Shown one piece after another: positions 5,855 to 10,493 of a DNA stretch of 10,493 nucleotides. This DNA comes from JAZRPG01 sp045649105 (GTDB lineage: Bacteria; Bacillota; Clostridia; Oscillospirales; JAAYXM01): assembly GCA_045649105.1 (NCBI GenBank), contig JAZRPG010000014.1:1-10493 (forward strand). Reading direction: 5' to 3'. A program made the position numbers and the translations under genes. Under the pieces are notes generated by a model, which saw only the letters and a list, made by a program, of their open reading frames with translations, made no database searches and was not told where the DNA came from. Position 1 is the first letter of the stretch, and every line of letters starts with the position of its first letter.

Positions 5855-6913
5855 TTAAAGTGTTACGGTCATAACGCCTGACGGGAATGCCCCGTCCTTA
5901 TATGCATATGCCTTTATAACCGTTCCTGAATCCGTCACATCCGCAGCTGCACCAATCTTTGCAGAGAGCGAATATCTCGGGTCAGAGCCGTCTGTCGTGT
6001 ACTTGATTGCAACGCCCGCAGTTTCGCATGTGATATTACCGTCTGCCGCAATCTGAGGCTCTGAGCATATTATGCCCGCTCCGCTCGAAGTGTCAACATC
6101 GACATATACGCCGTCGCACTTTGCCCCGAATACAAACAGGTCATAGTACTGTCTGCCTTCAAGAAGTGAGCCTGAAATTCCCGGCGGGTCCTTGTGGAAC
6201 TTTGTGTCATTGAGCTTTACCGGTGCGCATGCCGCGCGCTTGTGAACAATAATAAAGTTTACATTCTCCGGCCAGCGTCCTCTCGGCACCTTGACAACCT
6301 TCATGTTGTCATATGTTCCGACCTGTCCCTTGGAGAGTGATTTCTCCATAAGGCTGTCGCAGTTGTGAAACTCCTCAGAAAGACGAAGCTTTGCGTATGT
6401 AGCGCTCGGAACAAACAATGTTCTGTCAGAAGACGGAACCTCTGCATCATCCATATATGTTGTTCCTGCCGTTATGCGCTCGCATACATTGCTCTTGGAA
6501 ATTGCCGTTGAACTGCCGACAATTTTGCCGCCGAGCTGCGAAAGACGCATAAAGCTGTATTTGTCCATAAGCGGAATTGCCTGCTCGGAAAGCTGAAGCG
6601 AAAGCATCTTCCCTGCCTCTTTGATGCCGCTCTGGTCCTCATTGTTGCCCTTGTCTATCGTGAGTGTGAAGCTCTTGTCCTGAGACAGTGTAAGCTCCTG
6701 AACAATATCCTCCATCTCTGTCGGCGTGCCGTAGCGGCTGGTTCCGCTGCGCGTATAGTCCGTCATCGGAACGGTGACAGGGGTGGAAACCCTGACAGTC
6801 TTTACTCCTGCAAAGGAATAGTCGTTTGCAAGATATCCGTTTAAAAGACTGTCGTTTATGTACTTTTTCTGAATCTGGTCCGCATATTTTGTGTGTAAAT
6901 TAATAACTGCCAT
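5855..6913 (-). CDS. Phage major capsid protein with C-terminal chitobiase/Ig-like domain
   Basis: Structural shell protein of 352 residues. Residues 1 to about 280 read as an HK97-fold coat protein of the clostridial prophage type: the N-terminal MAVINLHTKYADQIQKKY, VKTVRVSTPVTVPMTDYTR, SRYGTPTEMEDIVQELTLSQ, SFTLTIDKGNNEDQ, and a C-terminal YYDLFVFGAKCDGVYVDVD that closes the capsid fold. Residues about 281-352 form an added beta-sandwich module, with AIKYTTDGSDPRYS and GTVIKAYAYKDGAFPSGVM, the hallmark of the chitobiase C-terminal/Ig-like domain (CHB_HEX_C_1 type), likely displayed on the capsid exterior. ATG 6913 is preceded by GAGGAGAG; the in-frame ATG at 6931 lacks a site. The gene is 28 nt after the scaffold gene and is followed at once by a hairpin terminator. 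No head protease is nearby. Confidence 0.88.
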   Translation of the reverse strand: MAVINLHTKYADQIQKKYINDSLLNGYLANDYSFAGVKTVRVSTPVTVPMTDYTRSGTSRYGTPTEMEDIVQELTLSQDKSFTLTIDKGNNEDQSGIKEAGKMLSLQLSEQAIPLMDKYSFMRLSQLGGKIVGSSTAISKSNVCERITAGTTYMDDAEVPSSDRTLFVPSATYAKLRLSEEFHNCDSLMEKSLSKGQVGTYDNMKVVKVPRGRWPENVNFIIVHKRAACAPVKLNDTKFHKDPPGISGSLLEGRQYYDLFVFGAKCDGVYVDVDTSSGAGIICSEPQIAADGNITCETAGVAIKYTTDGSDPRYSLSAKIGAAADVTDSGTVIKAYAYKDGAFPSGVMTVTL

Positions 6914-6941
6914 TGTAAAATCTCTCCTCAATCATTATTTT

Positions 6942-7676
6942 TTATCCGTTGATTGAGAAGCCCTCAAGGAAAGCATCGCTCGTTGAAGACAGCGCGTCTC
7001 CCGTAAGTGAGCCGACGGCTCTTAAGGCAGCAGCCGAGTTGTTATTAACTATACGGAGCTCCTGCTCCCGCTGCTTTAAAAGTCTTGACTGATAAGCCTC
7101 AAGCGGGGTCATCCCGCCTCTTATATTTTCTGAAAGCTCTTCCCTTATCTGCTGTCTGTCAAGCTCGGGGAATCTTTCAAAAAGCCTGTTCCAGGACTTT
7201 TTCTCGCCCGTTGTGTCGTATATTCTCTGAATCTGCTCCCTTGCCCTGGCTCTCGAGTCCTGCATTACTTCCTCAGGGCTTCTCTGCGGCGCATTATGCC
7301 GCATGTTGTTTTCAATAAACGAAACATACTCGTTCCTGTTCATGTCATGCTCCCGCGCAATCTTATCAAGCGCATCAAGCTCCCGCTTGTAACGCGTGTC
7401 TCGCTCCTGCACGACATGGTCATAATTCATTCCCTTTTGCGCGAGTGTGCGTGCCTCATCAAGGCTTATTTCACGCTCCACGCCGTTGTATTTAATTTTA
7501 AGTGTCTGAGGATTTTCGTTACTCTCCGGCTCAGAGGCTGTGGTTTCGCCTTCATTTCCGTTTTCCTCTCCCTCATCACAATTCTGCTCTTCGGTCTCCG
7601 AAAGCTCTTCGTCACCGAATAGGTTTTCCGGCAAAGAAAGCTCCTGCTCCTCTGCTCTGTTGGTTTCATCAAACAC
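6942..7676 (-). CDS. Phage capsid scaffolding protein
   Basis: A 244-residue acidic and helical protein placed just before the major capsid gene, as capsid scaffolds are. Residues about 8-60 are very Glu-rich and low-complexity. Next comes LKIKYNGVEREISLDEARTLAQKGMNYDHVVQERD, a motif shared by many clostridial phage scaffold-type proteins, then long helices with coiled-coil potential (about 90-215) and a small tail ending SSTSDAFLEGFSING. The frame runs open upstream to 7847 with an unnatural Arg-rich stretch. The true start is taken as GTG 7676, because GGAGG (7689-7685) lies 8 nt upstream and the acidic domain begins there. It is the first gene of the phage operon. It would act inside the procapsid and leave on maturation; no protease is encoded in the window. 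Confidence 0.85.
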   Translation of the reverse strand: MFDETNRAEEQELSLPENLFGDEELSETEEQNCDEGEENGNEGETTASEPESNENPQTLKIKYNGVEREISLDEARTLAQKGMNYDHVVQERDTRYKRELDALDKIAREHDMNRNEYVSFIENNMRHNAPQRSPEEVMQDSRARAREQIQRIYDTTGEKKSWNRLFERFPELDRQQIREELSENIRGGMTPLEAYQSRLLKQREQELRIVNNNSAAALRAVGSLTGDALSSTSDAFLEGFSING

Positions 7677-7823
7677 AGTGAGCACCTCCAAAAAAAGAAT
7701 TTCCCCAAAATGCATCGGCGGGTCTTTTGCAGTTAACTGCCGTTTTGTGCATCCTCTCCTGCGGCTGCGCGCCCGCCGCGGAGAATGCTGCACCTCTTTT
7801 ATTTTTCTGCCGGCATCTCTTTT

Positions 7824-7866
7824 GTCACATGCCCTTTCACATGTCACGGGATTTATTATAACATGT
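7824..7866. repeat. CATGTGA-type repeats around the phage promoter
   Basis: On the plus strand TCACATG occurs at 7825-7831 and again at 7837-7843, a 12-bp period, and a third ACATG is at 7861-7865 inside the palindrome ACATGT that overlaps the extended -10 element. Spacing and position suggest an operator array for a repressor. The units are short and chance is not excluded. Confidence 0.3.
7855..7863 (-). promoter_or_regulatory. Extended -10 promoter for the phage operon
   Basis: On the minus strand TGTTATAAT (7863-7855) is a perfect extended -10 element. The -35 region is poor (nothing close to TTGACA 16-18 nt upstream), so it should rely on the TGn extension or on an activator. The expected start near 7848 gives a leader of about 170 nt before the scaffold GTG. 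CATGTGA repeats lie just downstream. Confidence 0.55.
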
Positions 7867-7945
7867 TTTTAAATTTACTTTGTCCCAAATTTTTCCCAAC
7901 TTTTTTGCTTCGGATTATATGTTTTTTTTATAATTAAAAAAGCTA

Positions 7946-7974
7946 TTTACAACAGCCCGCAAATGTGTTAAACT
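7946..7974 (+). promoter_or_regulatory. Candidate SigA promoter for the MATE gene
   Basis: TTTACA (7946-7951) and TAAACT (7969-7974) are spaced by 17 nt, and a TG lies just before the -10 element. An A/T-rich tract at 7922-7944 sits directly upstream of the -35. The predicted start lies about 35 nt before the TTG start codon at 8018. Confidence 0.55.
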
Positions 7975-8017
7975 ACACGAAAACACACGACTTTTGCATT
8001 TGTTGGGAGGGCTTTTT

Positions 8018-9436
8018 TTGAGGCTTATATTCCGGCTTTTTTCCACATCAACACTTCTTCCGGAATCAAAGCGGCTCGGGGACATACCCGGCACACGACA
8101 TGCATATTCAGAGGCATTCCGCCTCGCATGGCCTTTGATTCTGTCATCACTTCTGGTTACCCTTGCCTCTGCCATTGATACAATGATGGTGGGCTCGCTC
8201 GGCACCATTGCAATCGCCGCAATCGGGATTGCAAACCCAATACGCACACTTATCGTCAACTGCTATATTGCCCTCGAAGGCGGAATCGCGGTAATAATTG
8301 CCCGCCGCGTCGGCGAAGGGGCGTATGATGAGGCAAACGAGGTTCTCCGTCAGGGTTTTCTTCTTGTCATGGCTCTGTCGGCAATACTTATTCCTCCGAT
8401 GTTCATCTTCGGAAAAAAGCTTATATTGCTGTGCGGAGCACATCCCGAGCACTTTCCCGATGCGCTCAACTATTACTACATATGGCTTGGCGGCGTTTTT
8501 ATATGGTCGTTTGCGTCAATCGCAAACTCGGCCCTTCGTTCACAGGGGAATATGCGCCCTGTCATGTTTTCAACCGTTTTTTCCCATTGTATAAATATTA
8601 TCTTAAACTACATACTTATAAACGGAAAGCTCGGCTTCCCCGCGCTGGGAGTTACCGGCGCCGCAATAGCAACAACAATAAGCTTTTTCTTCCAGGCCGG
8701 AATTTCTCTCTTCTTTATTATAGGCAAAAAAAGAAAGCTCCATATTACGTTTAAAAACAAACTGCACTTTGACTCATTTACCGTAAAATCCGCAATAAAA
8801 ATAGGATTTGCCACATTTACTACCAGCTTATGCCTGTTCTTCTCTTCAGCCATAATGGTCCGCATCATAAATTCGCTCGGCGATGCCAGCGCATATGCCG
8901 CATGGCAGATAGTCTCCACGCTTCACGGAGTTCTTCTCTGCATTGCAAACGGCTTCTACGGCGCAGTCTCCACACTTATAGGGCAAAACCTCGGCAAAAA
9001 GCGTCCCGACCTTGCGGTTCTTTACTTCCGCATATGCATGCTCCTTGCAGGACTCAGCTGTATTATCTATTTTATCGCAGGCGTTTTCTTCGGTGACACT
9101 CTCGCCGGTCTGTATATCCCCGACCGTGTCTCCGATGCTGCGACCTTTAGAAGCGTTGTGCGCATGCTTAAAATTATCGGTGTTACCTCTATCCTCGACA
9201 TATCGGTTACGGTATACAGCGGCGCTCTTACCGGTGCAGGCGATGCGCGGTTCACATCTTTTGCAACAATTTTAACGACCATGCTTATCCGCACGGCAGC
9301 TGCATACTTTCTCTGCAAAATCCCCTCTGTCGGCATCGTCGGCGCATGGTGTGCCGTCATCATTGACCAGGCAGTGCGCGTCATTCTCTATATTGTTCGC
9401 TTCAGGCGCGGCAAATGGATGCAAATACGGCTGTAG
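8018..9436 (+). CDS. MATE family multidrug/cation antiporter
   Basis: Inner-membrane antiporter of the MATE family (NorM/DinF relatives), expelling drugs or metabolites using a Na+ or H+ gradient. The 472-residue length and about twelve hydrophobic segments in two similar halves match the family. Recognisable parts are AFRLAWPLILSSLLVTLASAIDTMMVG in helix 1, the NPIRTLIVNCYIALEGGIAVIIARRVGEG loop, ANSALRSQGNMRPVM, and YSGALTGAGDARFTS in the second half. The start is TTG 8018: GGGAGG (8005-8010) lies 7 nt before it, whereas the frame's earlier TTG codons from 7994 overlap or precede that site. It is transcribed divergently from the phage operon and seems to be a single-gene unit. The substrate cannot be told from sequence. 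No clear terminator follows before the tRNA promoter. Confidence 0.93.
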   Translation: MRLIFRLFSTSTLLPESKRLGDIPGTRHAYSEAFRLAWPLILSSLLVTLASAIDTMMVGSLGTIAIAAIGIANPIRTLIVNCYIALEGGIAVIIARRVGEGAYDEANEVLRQGFLLVMALSAILIPPMFIFGKKLILLCGAHPEHFPDALNYYYIWLGGVFIWSFASIANSALRSQGNMRPVMFSTVFSHCINIILNYILINGKLGFPALGVTGAAIATTISFFFQAGISLFFIIGKKRKLHITFKNKLHFDSFTVKSAIKIGFATFTTSLCLFFSSAIMVRIINSLGDASAYAAWQIVSTLHGVLLCIANGFYGAVSTLIGQNLGKKRPDLAVLYFRICMLLAGLSCIIYFIAGVFFGDTLAGLYIPDRVSDAATFRSVVRMLKIIGVTSILDISVTVYSGALTGAGDARFTSFATILTTMLIRTAAAYFLCKIPSVGIVGAWCAVIIDQAVRVILYIVRFRRGKWMQIRL

Positions 9437-9487
9437 TTCAGCGAAATGCCTGCCGCAAAAAAAGATTTTATTCTGCTGTTTTTTTAG

Positions 9488-9516
9488 TTGACAATCCGTT
9501 TTAAATATATTATAAT
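9488..9516 (+). promoter_or_regulatory. Consensus SigA promoter of the tRNA operon
   Basis: A perfect TTGACA (9488-9493) and a perfect TATAAT (9511-9516) with 17-nt spacing, the strongest promoter in the window. Transcription should start about 9523, some 18 nt before the tRNA-Met 5' end. A T run sits upstream of the -35. Confidence 0.95.
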
Positions 9517-9540
9517 AACTAATGCTTCAAGTCTCCATAT

Positions 9541-9617
9541 GGCGGCATAGCTCAGTTGGCTAGAGCATTCGGTTCATACCCGAACGGTCACTGGTTCAAG
9601 TCCAGCTGCCGCTACCA
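9541..9617 (+). tRNA. tRNA-Met (anticodon CAT, elongator type)
   Basis: A complete 77-nt cloverleaf with encoded CCA. The acceptor stem is GGCGGCA/TGCCGCT with a G-U first pair, the D arm carries AGCTCAGTTGGCTAGAGC, the anticodon stem TTCGG/CCGAA encloses CAT (9575-9577), and the T loop is GTTCAAGTC-like. A paired (wobble) first position and the lack of three G-C pairs in the anticodon stem argue against initiator tRNA. A CAT anticodon could also belong to lysidine-modified tRNA-Ile2, but the overall sequence fits clostridial elongator Met. Confidence 0.95.
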
Positions 9618-9653
9618 ATATTGGGGCAAGGTCTTCTTCCTTGCCCCAATATT
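9617..9653 (+). other. Perfect hairpin filling the spacer between two tRNA genes
   Basis: A 15-bp uninterrupted stem (9617-9631 with 9639-9653) closes a 7-nt loop (TCTTCTT). It begins at the last A of the tRNA-Met CCA end and stops 8 nt before tRNA-Glu. It is followed by AAAAATA, not a T run, so it is not a standard terminator. It could be a processing signal or a small inserted palindrome. Confidence 0.85.
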
Positions 9654-9661
9654 AAAAATAC

Positions 9662-9736
9662 GGCCCGTTGGTCAAGCGGCTAAGACACCGCCCTTTCACG
9701 GCGGTAACAGGAGTTCGATTCTCCTACGGGTCACCA
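9662..9736 (+). tRNA. tRNA-Glu (anticodon TTC)
   Basis: A 75-nt cloverleaf with encoded CCA. The acceptor GGCCCGT pairs with ACGGGTC (one G-U), the D arm has TGGTCAAGCGGCTAAGACA, the anticodon stem CCGCC/GGCGG encloses CTTTCAC with TTC at 9695-9697, and the T arm is AGGAGTTCGATTCTCCT. It is transcribed with tRNA-Met from the promoter at 9488-9516. Confidence 0.96.
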
Positions 9737-9740
9737 AATC

Positions 9741-9784
9741 AAAGAAAGCTTCATGAACAAAATATTCATGAAGCTTTCTTTATT
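9741..9784 (+). terminator. Terminator of the tRNA operon
   Basis: A perfect 17-bp stem (AAAGAAAGCTTCATGAA at 9741-9757 with its complement at 9765-9781) has a 7-nt loop and ends in a T-rich tract (TTTCTTTATTT). It lies 4 nt past tRNA-Glu. The stem is AT-rich, and its A-rich left edge would allow some activity on the other strand. Confidence 0.8.
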
Positions 9785-9877
9785 TAATCCTTTTTCTCAC
9801 TCTTAAAAAAGCCTGTATACACTATCCTCTTTTGGTGCATACTTTCTGTATGATAAAAAGAGGAGGTTACTATAAAG

Positions 9878-10312
9878 ATGGTAGAGAAGGATACAGTTAA
9901 GCTGCTTCGCGAGTGCGACGCGGGCATCACTATGGGCGTTACATCTATTGACGATGTTCTTGACCATGTACAGAGCAAAGAGCTCAAAAAAACGCTTGAA
10001 GACTGTAAGGACAACCATGAATCGCTTCGCTCAGAGCTACGTACGATGCTTGACGAGTACCATGACGCCGGCAAGGACCCGAACCCGGTAGCAAAGGGCA
10101 TGTCATGGATGAAAACAAACACTATGCTTCTTATGAATGAGTCCGACAAAACAATAGCAGACCTTATGACTGACGGCTGCAATATGGGCGTCAAATCGCT
10201 CAGCCGATATCTGAATCAGTATCAGGCTGCCGATGAAAAATCCAAGCATATCACAAAGAATTTAATTTCGCTTGAGGAGCAGCTGGCTGTTGATTTAAGA
10301 ACATATCTGTAG
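9878..10312 (+). CDS. Small helical protein, four-helix-bundle (DUF2383-like) hypothetical
   Basis: A 144-residue, Met- and Asp-rich, entirely helical soluble protein without signal peptide or membrane span. Four amphipathic helices are visible: about 3-32, 33-62 (LKKTLEDCKDNHESLRSELR), 70-98 (KGMSWMKTNTMLLMNESDKTI) and 100-140 (LMTDGCNMGVKSLSRYLNQY). Conserved-looking pieces are KDPNPVAKGMSWMKTN and ADLMTDGCNMGVKSL. The layout resembles ferritin-like or DUF2383-type bundles found in Clostridia; no clear di-iron ExxH motif is seen, so metal binding is not supported. AGGAGG at 9861-9866 stands 11 nt before ATG 9878, a longer gap than usual. It appears to be transcribed alone, starting after the tRNA terminator, and ends at a terminator at 10415-10453. 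The function is unknown. Confidence 0.8.
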   Translation: MVEKDTVKLLRECDAGITMGVTSIDDVLDHVQSKELKKTLEDCKDNHESLRSELRTMLDEYHDAGKDPNPVAKGMSWMKTNTMLLMNESDKTIADLMTDGCNMGVKSLSRYLNQYQAADEKSKHITKNLISLEEQLAVDLRTYL

Positions 10313-10337
10313 ATAAAACTCATAAACGCAAATCAAA

Positions 10338-10404
10338 AAGCGGAGTAAGGGTAAGGCCACAGCCGCACAAGGAAGTTTTGGTTTTGAATGGCCATTTTCC
10401 GCTT
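10338..10404 (+). other. Possible structured RNA element in the 3' region
   Basis: Two nested helices can form: outer AAGCGGA (10338-10344) with TCCGCTT (10398-10404), and inner GGCCA (10355-10359) with TGGCC (10389-10393), around a purine-rich loop. It lies between the stop codon at 10312 and the terminator at 10415-10453. I do not recognise a known RNA family, and no ORF is evident here. It may be a structured 3' UTR or a small RNA. Confidence 0.35.
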
Positions 10405-10414
10405 GTATTGCAGA

Positions 10415-10453
10415 AAAAATTCCGGGAATACGTCAGTATACCCGGAATTTTTA
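10415..10453 (+). terminator. Rho-independent terminator after the helical protein gene
   Basis: AAAAATTCCGGG (10415-10426) pairs perfectly with CCCGGAATTTTT (10441-10452), with a 14-nt loop whose ends can pair further (ATA/TAT). The run of T residues follows on the plus strand; the matching A run allows use on the other strand as well. Confidence 0.9.
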
Positions 10454-10493
10454 TATTTATCCAAACGAAAAATTTCTCAATTCAAAACTGCTT

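Larger units (their letters stand above)
3553..7676 (-). mobile_element. Phage-derived capsid and lysis module (partial prophage)
   Basis: Seven consecutive minus-strand genes have phage character: scaffold, major capsid, connector-like protein, holin, glycosidase-SH3, amidase and XhlA-like peptide. The order (structural genes then lysis) is that of a late operon, but terminase, portal, head protease, tail, integrase and repressor genes are missing. The block is bordered by bacterial genes (apbE on one side, a MATE transporter on the other). I see no flanking direct repeats that would mark att sites. All frames are intact. Alternatives are a deleted prophage, a satellite that relies on a helper, or a domesticated particle or lysis module. 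Confidence 0.8.
7677..8017. other. Divergent intergenic region between phage operon and MATE gene
   Basis: This 341-bp stretch has no convincing full gene. It holds the leader of the scaffold gene (7677 to about 7848), CATGTGA-type repeats, the two outward promoters, and an AT-rich tract (7861-7945) that could serve as an UP element for the MATE promoter. The leader contains one possible 27-codon ORF on the minus strand (7752-7669). Confidence 0.6.

Noticed and set aside
7677..7847. In-frame upstream extension of the scaffold gene to position 7847 (57 more codons)
   Set aside because: The extra peptide is Arg- and Cys-rich and unlike the acidic protein that follows, and a good GGAGG site lies 8 nt before GTG 7676. 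The region reads as a transcribed leader.
3498..8017. Phage attachment-site direct repeats flanking the phage block
   Set aside because: I compared the apbE-side and MATE-side junctions by eye and found no shared sequence beyond A/T runs. The tRNA genes lie beyond the MATE gene and are not at a junction.
9437..9487. Terminator after the MATE gene
   Set aside because: A and T runs are present but no stem with a GC core can be drawn, so I do not call one.
9556..9756. 66-codon ORF covering both tRNA genes
   Set aside because: It is a translation of tRNA-Met, the spacer hairpin and tRNA-Glu; both cloverleaves are complete.
9838..9852. Small inverted repeat CATAC...GTATG upstream of the helical protein gene as an operator
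   Set aside because: Five-base arms around a five-base gap are too likely by chance, and no clear promoter could be aligned with them.

Overview
The window looks like a chromosomal segment from a low- to mid-GC Bacillota of class Clostridia, probably an Oscillospirales-type gut anaerobe. The support is strong GGAGG-type ribosome binding sites with GTG and TTG starts, an alr-mazF gene pair as in Firmicutes, a lipoprotein ApbE next to a NusG-domain-II protein, and a consensus SigA promoter in front of tRNA genes. The family assignments are recognised from protein sequence; no database search was run.

Layout. Positions 2-1490 (+): the 3' end of alanine racemase, an EndoA/MazF-type RNase toxin with no visible antitoxin, and an exported protein of unknown function, closed by a strong terminator. 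Positions 1580-2131 (+): an unrecognised cytoplasmic protein. It converges on an apbE / NusG-domain-II pair (3497-2156, -), and the two transcripts share a bidirectional terminator partly made of coding sequence.

Positions 7676-3553 (-): a compact phage-derived operon. In transcription order it holds a scaffold-like protein, a major capsid protein with a C-terminal Ig-like/chitobiase-type domain, a small connector-like protein, a Hol44-like holin, a phosphodiester glycosidase (NAGPA type) fused to SH3, an N-acetylmuramoyl-L-alanine amidase and an XhlA-like membrane peptide. A hairpin terminator after the capsid gene separates the capsid genes from the connector/lysis genes. No terminase, portal, protease, tail, integrase or repressor gene is present, yet every gene that remains is open, has a good ribosome binding site, and several are translationally coupled. 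This is the most interesting part of the window: a prophage stripped to shell plus lysis, or a domesticated or helper-dependent capsid module.

Positions 8018-9436 (+): a MATE-family multidrug transporter, divergent from the phage operon. Positions 9488-9781 (+): a consensus promoter, tRNA-Met(CAT), a perfect 15-bp hairpin filling the spacer, tRNA-Glu(TTC), and a 17-bp hairpin terminator. Positions 9878-10312 (+): a small helical four-helix-bundle-type protein, followed by a possibly structured 3' region and a terminator.
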